Source of the DNA: Littorina saxatilis
Taxonomy: Eukaryota; Mollusca; Gastropoda; Littorinimorpha; Littorinidae
DNA length: 64,000 nt
Reading direction: 5' to 3'
NCBI RefSeq assembly: GCF_037325665.1
Contig: NC_090250.1
Coordinates: 1,119,293 to 1,183,292 of the forward strand
The translations under genes were made by a program, and so were the position numbers. Positions 28,141 through 38,600 of the stretch are shown piece after piece (the first letter of the stretch is position 1; every line of letters starts with the position of its first letter). Under the pieces are notes generated by a model, which saw only the letters and a list, made by a program, of their open reading frames with translations, was not told the origin of the DNA and did not search any database.

Positions 28141-31100
28141 ACGCAACACACAAACAAGCACACACACAAAACTCAATCAAATGCACAAAAACAAAAGCAA
28201 TAACAAGAATGGTGCAGGTAGCTCAGTGGGTAGAGCACTTGACTTGTGATCCTTGGGACACAGGTTTGACTCCAGGCTGGGACAGACAACATTATGTGCA
28301 GACTCAAAGCAGTATCCACTACCCCCCCCCCCCCCCCCCCCTCAATCCCCACTCCGTGTCATAACGGTCGCATGTAAAAGACCTCATGCAGTTATTCTGC
28401 CATTAGTGCATGTTGCTGATTACACCTGAACATGAATACAGAATACAGTATTTATTGAGCCAAGTGACATTAAAAAAAACCATTTAAAGCACAAGGAATT
28501 TAGCGTAGTGTTGGTAAAATCACGCACACACACACACCCACACACTCACTGACACACACACACACACGCCCACACATTCACTGACATACACACCAACACA
28601 CACACGCCCACACTACAGCAGTCACGATCACACCATCACACGCAGGGCAGACATGAGGTAAAACAAATGACAATCATCTATTAAAAGAAAAAGTACAAAG
28701 AGTGGTCTAAGATGCTGGTGCAAACACCTGAGTAGTGCCACTCTTGTTGCTGCAAGCTTAACCACTTGAAGGAAGCCACCCTTATTTCCCAGCAATGGGG
28801 TAATTAAGTAATGGAAACAACTGTCTGGAAAACAACAAATAAAAAGCACTACACCCACCTGGCAAGCAAAGAGCAGAGGAGTGTCCCCAGCGCTGGTGGC
28901 GAGGTTTGGGTTTGAACCCCACAACAGCAAGAGGCGCACGGCATCCACAGTGGACTCCTGCGAGATGCAGGCATGGTGCAGTGCCGTCAGACCCAGGCGC
29001 CCCGTGCCGTTCACCTCCGCTCCATAGTTACGTAACACCTGCTCAACCACAGCAATTGAGTTATACATGAGCAATCCTGCTCAACCACAGCAAATATGAT
29101 CACGTTCTTAGAACACAGTGCAAGTTAACAGTGATACAGTTGAACTCCCCTCCCTTTTAAAAAACCCACGTTTTAAGACTTCTACATTTAAAGGTCCTTG
29201 TCTACATTTTTATACCGAAATCGCCATTTTACCATTAAAATGCAGAGTTTATTATCTACAAATATCAACAATACACCCCCTTTCGATCAGGAAAGACGAA
29301 GCCAGTGTAGCCGTTTGAAAATTCATTGTAGTATTCCAGCGTAGTACTCATAGTAGGATATCCTTATTTGGAAAATGCCAAGCGCAAAACTCCTCTCAAA
29401 TCCCGTGCATTTCGTGCGTTCAAAAAAAAGCGTGGACAGCGCTCCAGTGTCAAACTGTTGCTGCACTTGTTTGGGCGTGGCTATAAGCATAGTGACATGA
29501 ATTTGATTGGTCAGTATTTTTAGGCAAAGCACATGTTCTCAGCAAACAGAAAACAAAATATTGGAAGCGTGAGTCACGCTACCCAAAAATAAAATCTTTT
29601 TTCACATATATTTTTTTTCTATAACTTTTTTCCCCATGGTTGATTCATCATCTGACATAACTTTTTAGCGAAATCTAACCATAAGATTATTGAAAAAAAG
29701 CAAAAATGTAGACGACCACCTTTAAGAACCTGTTTTCTCAGATGTTTTGTTCATAACTTCTGTCAATGTACCCCTATTTAAAGACTCCCTCCTTTTAAAG
29801 ACCAGATTTTCACAGATTTTGTTGAGATTTTTAAAGAGGGGTTGAACTACTGTAACCATCAGCATGAATGACTGTAATGAAAGGAGACCTCTCAAGATTC
29901 ATAGTTTGGGTTAAGAAGACCACTATCAACTTCACAGATCTATACAAACTCAAACACAGACATCATGTATACAGTATTACATGCACATTTTAGCATGATA
30001 TAAAAGCAATCAGCTAAAAAAACAACATTTATCCAAATAAATAAAATAGTCAGGATAGTACGGGTAGTGTATTAGCATCTGTCATCAGAACAACAAACCA
30101 TCACATCCCATAACCACCAGACCAATATGGTTATGAGGGGATAGAAGCTTTATTTTTCTGTAATAATTGGATTCAATCATGTGTGTTTGTGTGTGTGCTC
30201 ATTTTTTTTGTGCTATTGTATATCGCTGTGAGCTCTGGCGACAAGGGGCGATTCATAAGTGTTCTTTCTTCTTCTTATTATTATTATTATTATAAAGGAG
30301 GGAGTCAAAACATAGGGGCAAATTTACAGAGATTGTGATCAGAAAGTCTGAGAAGCAAAGGTCTTGAAGGGGGAGGGGGGGGGGGGGGGGGTGGTGGTTC
30401 CACTGTAGTGTAGTTTTGCTGACCATGTGGTGGGGTTATTCAAAATGGTAACACCAGCAACAAGGGAGGGAGTCTTAAATTGGGGTTGAGTTGGGGGGGG
30501 GGGGGGGGGGGGGGGGGGTCTTAAAAGGTTGGGGGGAGGGGGTCTACTGTACGCTCCATTCTCACCTTCATCATGTCCAGGTAGTTGTGTTCGCTGGCAA
30601 AGCTGAGGTAGGTGTTGCGCGACACGTCCCCTCCCGCCGCGATCAGGAGCTTCAAACTTTCCAGCGACGGCGCTCGAACCACAATCTCCAACGGCCGACC
30701 TTCAGGATAGTTGGGGTCACTGCCAGCTTTCAGCAAAAGGTCAACGAGTTCAACGCTTTTAGCAAAACAGGCGCGGACGAGCGGCGTTTCGTCATCGATG
30801 TCAGCCAGCTTTACATCCGCCCCCGCCTCCAGCAGAGTCTTGACGACAGAGACATTGGATTCCGTGCAGGCCAGGTGGAGAGGGGTGTTGCCGTCTTCGT
30901 CTTGAATGTTAGGCTGCAGACAAGGTACACAGAATAGATGATTAAAGATAACTGAGGAGATGGAAAAAATACTGTTTTATAGTAGCAGTGACAGGGACAG
31001 AATTCTAGATCCTATACCCCGCTTTCGGGGGATATCTATATATATATACGACTTGTGTCTGTGTGTGTGTCTGTGTGTCTGTGTATTTGTGTATTTGTGT

Positions 31101-33413
31101 ATTCGCCATGCACGGCCAAAGTTCTCGATGGATCTGCTTCAAATTTGGTGGGCTTATTCAGAGAGACCCCGGACACAACCTCATCGATGAGATATTTCAA
31201 CACGTGCTCTCAGCGGGCAGCGCTGAACCGATTTTGGTTCCACCTCAGCTATTTTGGTTCCACCTCAGCTACCCGGGCCCCCATACCGACACACCATAGC
31301 CGCTACACCACATCACAACGCCAAAGTTCTCGGTGGATCTTTTTCAAATTTGGACACCGTATTCAGCTACACCCCGGACACAATATCATCGATGAGATAT
31401 TTCAACACGTGCTCTCAGCGCGCAGCGCTGAACTGATTTTGGTTTTTGTGTTCATTTCACCATTATAAGTAACTCTTCCTTATCTTCTCCAGTGTTTGGC
31501 GTTTATCTCCCTTCCTTCGTGTGGCTTTCCTGTTCAGTTGTAAGTTACTACTATTTTTAGAATGTCACTGCGCTGTCCACTGCGCTGTCCACAACGCTTC
31601 CCTTGCACCCGTAAGTTGTTCTTACTGTCAAAGTGAAAAGGTCGAATCAATTTATAGCCACGCGAAAAATACACTCTCACCTATCTCTATATATTTATAG
31701 ATACAGATATGCATATATATATACGGCTTCTCTGTGTGTGTGTGTGTTTGTGTGTGTGTGTGGGCAAAAACCTGTGTATTGTAGAGTTCTGTTTGTGATG
31801 TGATCTAGCGGCTTTTGTCTGTCTGTATGTTCTGGCATGTGAGAAGCCACAGCAGATAATATAGGGCTAAGAAATAAGCTCTAAAATTCTCAATCCCGTT
31901 CGACAGGACTTCGCCTTCAAAGGTGATTGTGGTGAACCGCCACGCTGTCTGTCTCTGTCTCGCGCCGTTCACCCCAAATTCCCGTTTCTGAGTTACTATT
32001 TTTAGAATGTCACTGCGCTGTCCAGAACGCTTCCCTTGCACCCGTAAGTTGTTCTTACTGTCAAAGTGAAAAGGTCGAATCAATTTATAGCCACGCGAAA
32101 AATACACTCTCACCTATCTCTATATATTTATAGATATAGATATAGATATATATATATATATACGGCTTCTCTGTGTGTGTGTTTGTGTGTGTGTGTGTGG
32201 GCAAAAACCTGTGGATTGTAGAGTTCTGTTTGTGATGGGGTCTAGCGGCTTTTGTCTGTCTGTATGTTCTGGCATTTGAGAAGCCACAACAGATAATATA
32301 GGGCTAAGAAATAAGCTCTAAAATTCTCAATCCCGTTTGACAGGACTTCGCCTGCAAAGGTGATTGTGATGAACCGCCACGCTGTCTGTCTCTGTCTCGC
32401 GATTCACCCCGGGCGGCGAAGCCGGGTATTCCTCTAGTTACAAATACAATAACATCCTTCTGCCCTTTAAGTTGAATCAAAGGATAATGTAAAATTCCAA
32501 TCTATCTATATATATATACGACTTGTGTCTGTCTGTCTGTCTGTACGCGATGCGCGGCCAAAGTTCTCGATGGATCTGCTTCAAATTTGGTGGGCTTATT
32601 CAGAGAGACCCCGGACACAACCTGGTCGATGAGATATTTCAACACGTGCTGTCAGCGCGCAGCGCTGTGCGCGCTGAACCGATTTTATTTTTTTTGGTCT
32701 GGATCCACTACCAGTAACTCTTCCTTATCTTCTCCAGTGTTTTCAGCCGCGATTATCTCCCTTCCTCTGTGTGGCGTCAATCCATATTCCCGTTACTACG
32801 TTACTATTTTTAGAAGGTCACTGCACGTTACTATTTTTAGAAGGTCTCCAGTGTTTTGCGCGTTTATCTCCTTTCCTTCGTGCGCCGGCGAACACCCGGC
32901 AAAGCCGGGTCCCAGGCACAGCCTGGTATTCGGCTCTACTTCTTCCCGGCGAAGCGGGTAATCATCTAGTTAAAGATAACTGAGCAGATGGAAAAATAAG
33001 GCTACTTTATAGCCCAGTGCTCTACCAACTGAGCTACCCCCCTCCCCCCCCCCCCCCCCCTCTTTCTCTCTCTGAGTTCACTTCTCCAACTCTACCTGTG
33101 CGCCAACAGCAAGCAGCATACCAACAACATCCAGGTTGCCGTCGCTATGGTCACAGGCGTAGTGTAGTGGATATTTATTGTAATACACAGATGGTTTGTT
33201 GGGCGTCGCTCCTCTCTGCAGAAGCAGGTGAACAATGCCAGCTCGGTTCAGCTTGCATGCCAGGCTCAGGGGAGTGTATCCATTACTGCACACTTCGTTC
33301 AGCTGACTGTTGACTGAAAAATCTCCACTGACAAGAAGCAGCTCGATGTCGTAAGCACTGGACCGTCCTGAAGCAATGGCTGCACAGAGCCTCTCCATGT
33401 CTCCGTCAGACAT
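27038..33413 (-). CDS. Ankyrin-repeat and SOCS-box protein (ASB family), five coding exons
   Basis: ASB proteins are substrate receptors of cullin-5/Elongin B-C ubiquitin ligases. Exons on the - strand: 33413-33096 (coding part; exon begins 33485), 30913-30566, 29038-28859, 27895-27695, 27265-27038. All junctions are GT-AG in phase 0, giving 424 codons plus stop. Ankyrin repeats are visible from about residue 45 (NGYTPLSLACKLNRAGIVHL), then YPLHYAC, DGNTPLHLACTES, DETPLVRAC, LGLTALHHAC and AGDTPLLFAC. The last exon has a SOCS-box pattern: SLQGQCRAVIRNRL, then LQTLPLPNSVMSFLQF near the C-terminus. The Met at 33413 is the first in this exon, but the 24 codons upstream to the splice acceptor at 33486 are open, so a 5' exon may contribute (see 35180-35536). 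The exact ASB orthologue was not determined. Confidence 0.88.
28080..28140. repeat. Poly-G run
   Basis: An almost unbroken run of about 32 G at 28107-28138 in an ASB intron; similar G/C runs at 28322-28340, 30369-30390, 30493-30518 and 33041-33060. Prone to assembly error. Confidence 0.9.
28207..28435 (+). repeat. tRNA-derived SINE, separate family
   Basis: GTGCAGGTAGCTCAGTGGG, then GTAGAGCACTTGACTTGTGA and CAGGTTTGACTCCAGGCTGG resemble a tRNA with A- and B-boxes, followed by a non-tRNA body with CACTCCGTGTCATAACGG. It lies in an ASB intron. The arms do not pair as in a working tRNA. Confidence 0.65.
29135..29854. mobile_element. TA-flanked palindromic MITE split by a second insertion
   Basis: Left arm TACAGTTGAACTCCCC, right arm GGGGTTGAACTACTGTA. 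The two halves are separated by the insertion at 29200-29713. Lies between ASB exons. Confidence 0.65.
29200..29713. mobile_element. Element with GTCTACATTTTT ends nested in the MITE
   Basis: Inverted ends GTCTACATTTTTATACC and (right) GCAAAAATGTAGAC. Both abut MITE sequence. No coding sequence recognised inside. Confidence 0.5.
30290..30551. mobile_element. Two right-arm fragments of the TA-type MITE
   Basis: Fragments at 30290-30406 (ending TGGTTCCACTGTA) and about 30462-30551 (ending GGTCTACTGTA), with G-runs. They sit immediately downstream of ASB exon 30566-30913: the second ends 15 bp from the splice donor. Confidence 0.6.
31035..32437 (+). mobile_element. Helitron-like non-autonomous element, ASB intron
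   Basis: Starts A|TCTATATATATATACGAC and ends with a hairpin CGGCGAAGCCG followed about 10 nt later by CTAG|T, the terminal pattern of Helitrons (5' TC, 3' hairpin plus CTRR, insertion between A and T). The interior holds two tandem units of about 427 bp (31556-31985 and 31986-32405). No Rep/helicase coding. Confidence 0.65.
32501..32969 (+). mobile_element. Second Helitron-like element
   Basis: Same 5' end (TCTATATATATATACGACTT) and the motif AAGTTCTCGATGGATCTGC seen in the neighbouring copy; ends CCCGGCGAAGCGGG, then CTAG|T. About 470 bp, so internally deleted relative to the first copy. Confidence 0.65.
33013..33045 (-). repeat. tRNA 5'-half-like SINE remnant
   Basis: The - strand reads GGGGTAGCTCAGTTGGTAG then AGCACTGGGCT, the 5' half of a tRNA with its A-box, ending abruptly. 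It is only 50 bp from ASB exon 33096-33485. Confidence 0.5.
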
Positions 33414-33485
33414 GGAACGATGGTGTTGGTTGTGAGGACTCTTTTTGATGATGACACTGGTCACTGCTGTCTTAATTGTTGTTGC

Positions 33486-34080
33486 CTGCACACACAAAAT
33501 AATTACAGTTACTGAGTTAGAGAGGAGAACGTGATACAAAACTAAAGGTGCCAAACATTTTCCTTCTCTCTTCTATCAGGATGCTATGTAACTGGGTAGC
33601 TGATTAGTAGTATTAGTACCAAAATATGTCTAAAATAAAAGCATAGAAATTAGAATAAAATCTATCGTAACCTGCTCAACTTAATATTAGCTGATGTGGC
33701 CGATTGAAATTATGTTTACTGAAAAAAAATGGTCTGAAACAAAGTAATGAAAGAAAATGATGATGGAACATTAATTCACAGGCTGCAATGTCTTTTCAGA
33801 AGTCCCTATACATGTATAACACCAACCAGATTCTGAGAGAGATGTATACACACTCTGCTTTTCTAGCAAGCAAGGCAATTAACCTGATTTAGCACCCCGT
33901 GTCAGGTTCCCAATTAGTGAATCTCAGTCACTCTTGCTTAAGAATGTGACGTTACTTCCACAGGGTTAATAATATTTGAATATGCCCCATGCAAGTGACT
34001 ATGGCAGTTTGTTTGTGGCGACAGCACTTCAATTTATTCCAAATTTTCAGGAGCAACTTGATCAAACTGTACGTAGTGTC
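33486..34080. other. ASB upstream intron, nothing recognised
   Basis: AT-rich; no exon or element was recognised between the splice acceptor at 33486 and the MITE at 34088. Confidence 0.35.
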
Positions 34081-34087
34081 GCAGCTG

Positions 34088-34671
34088 CAGGCATGGGAAT
34101 TAAAAATTGTAAAAAAGGCGGAAAATTTATAACTGTAGACGCGAAGCGTCAAGTCGACGGCGCGAAGCGCCTAGCCTTACTAGGGGGGTCCGGGGGCATG
34201 CCCCCCCGGAAAATTTGTTTCTCCAAAGAACCCAGATGGTGCAATCTGGTGTCATCTGAGCTCCAAGTTTGCCATTAAATTCTGTTTTTAGAATCAGAGT
34301 TTTTAGTACAAAAATGTACCAATTTTTGCTTTTTTGAAGAAAAAAAATATATACAAGTATTATATATGGTTTAAATTTGTAAAAAAATTGATCTGTTGAG
34401 ACAAACAGGAAAATGTAACTTGTAACACAATCTGTGCAATCTGGTTTACTTTCAAACATAAAAGTTCAATAACTGAGGCGGGCGGTAGCAGTGCGTGAAC
34501 AAAGTACGGAAAGTTTTCGCGGGCTTTTGCCCAAAGGCCAAATTAAGTAACCGGTGCTTTTTTTGTGTGCCTCCCCCCTTTATTTTTTCGGCGGACACTT
34601 TTGCATTTTCGGCGGAACAAAAAAAAAAATTCGGCGGAAATCCGCCATTCGGCGGACAATTCCCATGCCTG
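34088..34671. mobile_element. MITE with CAGGCATGGGAATT termini, longer copy
   Basis: Perfect 14-bp inverted ends with the 6-bp duplication cagctg at 34082-34087 and 34672-34677. Shares CTAGCCTTACTAGGGGGGTC and TTCGGCGG repeats with the copy at 1670-1954, and adds a hairpin GGGGGCATGCCCCC. Confidence 0.75.
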
Positions 34672-35179
34672 CAGCTGGTCTACTAGCTTTTTGCTCAGCT
34701 GACCAGGATTGTTCGTGCTTAGTTTAGTTTCATTAAGTTTACTTTGTATACGGGGGCAAACGCAGTAGGCTGTGTAACCCATAAATTGTTCCATCAATAT
34801 ATTTCAAAATTTTGATTTATTTGAGTCTACAGAACTTATTCAGGTATATATTGAGGCACTGTTCAGGAAAAATGACACAAAATCAGTCAAATTGTGAATA
34901 TGCAAAAAAATTCGTTCTTTCTAACGCTTTGCTATCTTATTCAATCGCGCACTCAGTGCTGTATCAGCTGCTTAAATATAATATCATTTTGTGTGCAAGG
35001 TCAACACAGGCAAGATTCGGTTTGGTAATCTTCTGCACAGTTGCTGCAGAACAGGAGCATACGTAACATATATAAATGTTCGTATTATTATTATTAACAG
35101 AATGAACAAACATGGGTAGCATGTAGGCCATCTGTCACAGTGAAAACCCTGAATCCTGAAATGCTTGACGACCACTTAC

Positions 35180-35536
35180 GATGTAGGCTCCCACAGAAAA
35201 CGATTGTTCCTTTTTGGCTGTCAACAAAGGGGAGCAGTGCAGAAATTTTGTGTCTGTGAGATTGACCTCCCCTTGCACAAGGGAAAGCACCAAATGAGAA
35301 GCAGGTCGAATGGCTCCCCTTGATCGAATCGCAAAGAGCGTCTGCTAGCGTAATTTTTCAAGCGTTTTCATAACTTCTGTGGATTTAATCATTTTTTCTT
35401 TGTCTTTTGTACCAGATTCAAAATTGTATGCCAGTACAATATCATTTCCGTAAATCTTGCGGGCTAGTAAACGCATAACGGCACGGTAGGACTGGCAAAA
35501 TGCTTGTTTGTCAAGGAAAGCTGTCGCATTTGTCAT
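35180..35536 (-). CDS. Candidate 5' exon of the ASB gene, interrupted by in-frame TAG
   Basis: From an ATG at 35536 the frame reads MTNATAFLDKQAFCQSYRAV and onward for 63 codons to ...MKTLEKLR, then TAG (35347-35345). The same frame then stays open for 55 codons (QTLFAIRSRGAIRPASHLVL, later NLTDTKFLHCSPLLTAKKEQ) to a consensus donor ATC|GTAAGT at 35180/35179. The second half resembles an ankyrin repeat. The donor phase (0) matches the acceptor of the ASB exon at 33485, whose upstream codons are open. Either the TAG is read through or is a sequence error or allele, or the first part is an independent 63-residue ORF and the rest is 5' UTR. I could not recognise the 63-residue piece by itself. 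Confidence 0.45.
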
Positions 35537-35614
35537 GAATGTCAGTTTTGACAATCCGACCAACCAGAACGCGTCCTGTCGACATCTGCGGACTATGGTC
35601 AACAATTATTCAAG
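35537..35614. promoter_or_regulatory. Short divergent interval between ASB candidate exon and MADF gene
   Basis: Only 78 bp separate the ATG at 35536 (-) from the ATG at 35615 (+). If both starts are used, the transcripts overlap at their 5' ends or share a very compact bidirectional promoter. No TATA box is visible. Confidence 0.4.
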
Positions 35615-38600
35615 ATGGCTGCGTTTGGAACCCCAGCAGGCGTTTCAAATTGGCAGAGTTTCCGCAGCAGTGTGGACACTTGTCCCATTTCTCTCAATAA
35701 TAGTGACACTGTCAAGTTCATCCAACAGTATCAGCAACAAGAGTTGCTATGGAACGTCAACTTGCCGGACCACACCAATAAAGCCATGCGATCGGAATGC
35801 CTGATGAAACTGTCACACATCATGGGGTTGAACTGGACAGGTAGAACATTCTATCATACTTCTGGGCTGTTCGTAACAATCCTTCTTGACTCTTGTGAAC
35901 GCAGTTCGCGGCTCACCATCTCAGATCTGAATATAAGACCGTCCCTTCACGCGGCTCAGCATCACAGATCTGACTAGGCTTTAACATTGAATATAAGACT
36001 GTCCCTTCACGCTGCTCAGCATCTCACATCTGACTAGTCTTTAACATTGAATACAAGGAACTTAGTCGATAAATATCGACAGGGGGCGGACAAATGGTTT
36101 ACATGTGAAATGTGTGTATATGGGTGTGGGTCTGAAACTGAAATGTTTTGGCCTGTAGTGACAAACAAACAAACAAACCATGTGAACCCCCCACCCCCCC
36201 CCCCCCCCTCCCACCGCTCGCGGGCTGAACGACTGACGTCACATGTCGCTTCGGTCTTTTCCAGAAGAACACCGCGTGTTCACCACGCCTTTCCAACTAT
36301 GTGCTCCCATACAGTTTTGGTAGATACATGCTTGTGCAAGTATGTTATTAGTATTACCAATATGAATCTTATTTTCCTTTCGATGGTCAGTTTTACTCAC
36401 CTCTGTAACGGCAGTCACCTCTGCGAATGCTGTCGAAGAATCTAACCGAAAGTAAACATTCTGGGAATCTACGCGCATCGGCCTTGACGCAAGTTCAATA
36501 CTGAGCCAATGAGCGCGGCGCGAGAATCTTCCATCACCGTAGACCAGATTAGTAGGTGCTTGATTTTGGTATTTTGATTTTACATAACATTAAACCTTTC
36601 TTGGGGTTCATGGTCATGGCAACAGCCATAATAATATATATCATGTATAATATTACATTTCAGCATATTTGAATTACATGTCATCATACCAAACTGTCAT
36701 ACATTTTTATTCCCACATCATTCTGATTGATCACAACCAAACCTACTATCAGTGGACACATCCAAATGTAAGCGCCTGTTCTTGACAACTTTTAATCGAT
36801 CTAAAAATAGCAACTTGCTGGGTCTTTTGCCGCCAACAGACACTGTTTGGCCTGTAGGTAAAATGTACAATGTATTTTCTGATTTGTGCACAAAAGCTTT
36901 TTTTTTTTCTTTTTTTTAACATAACAATGTTTAATGTCACTGTATGTTTAAAAGACCATGGTCATATTTGTAAAAAAAATGTTAAATTAGAAAATAAATA
37001 ACATTTTGGTTCATGATTTTTCCTACACCTGTGCTGAAAATAAGAAATAAAAATGTCGGTATATAAGTCGCTCAAATACAGTTAGGTATGAATGGCTCGG
37101 TTTGAGTTTGTTGCAGTTGACCCTGCACAATGCGACCTATCATGTTTTTGCGATTTTGCCGTCACCCCTCCCATAGGGTAACGTATTTCACAACTTCCTG
37201 TGTTACACAAACTCTGTGATGACCAAATTTGCCTTCACTCCTCCCATAGGGTGACGGATTTCACAACTTTCTACAGATGAACAATGTTGCCTCCACCCCT
37301 CCCATAGGGTAACGGATGTCACAACTTCCTGTGTACACAAACTGATGACGTATTTCACAACAAAATGGCGCTGCCCATGGTCAACCTCGAAACTATCCGT
37401 ATAGAATGGGGGCGTCCTCGCCCCCATAATAAGACCGTCCCTTCACTCTCAGCATCTCACATCTGACTAGTCTTTAACATTGAATATAAGACCGTCCCTT
37501 CACGCAGCTCAGCATATCACATCTGACTAGGCTTTAACATTGAATATAAGACTGTCCCTTCACGCAGCTCAGCATCTCACATCTGACTAGTCTTTAACAT
37601 TGAATATAAGACCCGTCCCTTCACGCGGCTCAGCATCTCACATTTGGCCAGGCTTTAACATTGAATATAAGACCATTCCTTCACTTGGGTCTGCATGTGC
37701 ACATCCCAAAATAAACAGCCTGGGAGCTCTTTGTGCCCAGTTGAACACTTGAATGTTTTTGTTGGATCGATTCCTTTAAACGAAAAGACAATATTGTGGC
37801 TTTCAAAATCAATTCATCAACAAATTATAACAGCAGTTTTAAGCATTTGAACTTGAAGCGTGTTGATTTTTGGTATTTAACGAAGTGCAGCGGTGATCTT
37901 ATCCAGTGTAAACTAAGGCCTGGCCAGATCTGGGATTGTTTTCACAAGAATTTAAGGAGGGTACGTGCCTTAAAGGCACAGTAAGCCTCCCGTAAACCAT
38001 CACAGAGCTCCCCGAGCGTCTACATATAGTACAAGCATACTTCCATTTGAACGCTCACCGAATGGGAACATCCTGGCTGCTTTCTGTCGAGCGTGAGAAA
38101 TTTTCAAAGAATTTATTTTCGTGGACTTGGTCCTCTACAACAATGGCGTCTCGTTTTGGTGCTGGACGGCTGTTATGAATACCGGAAATCACCCCCGGAC
38201 AATAAGCCTCCTGTAAACCATCACAGATACTGTCAGGCTTTTACACACAGTACAAACACCCTTCCATTTGAACGCTCACCAAACGGGAACATGATCCCAC
38301 GTGCCCTACGCAAAGAGATAGCAATGTTTAAAGAATTAATTTTGCAGATTGTCTCGAACACTTTTTGGACCCATCCTGAACTCAGGTCAAACATGAGTTA
38401 CTTCCCTTCGGGTCTCATTCTATCGATGTAAACTGGCGATAGCCGTGAATCGATGATTATCAAAATGTTTTTGGACCGTGGTGCGTTTTTGCGCTGGACC
38501 TAACTTTTAAAATCTAAATAATAAATTGACAGCTTGTTACACAAACATTCTTTAATCATAAAAGAATTCTTTTTTCATCAAGACAAGATCAGTACAATTC

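Noticed and set aside
28207-28285. tRNA gene at 28207-28285
   Set aside because: tRNA-like, but mismatched stems and a retroposon-like downstream body point to a SINE.
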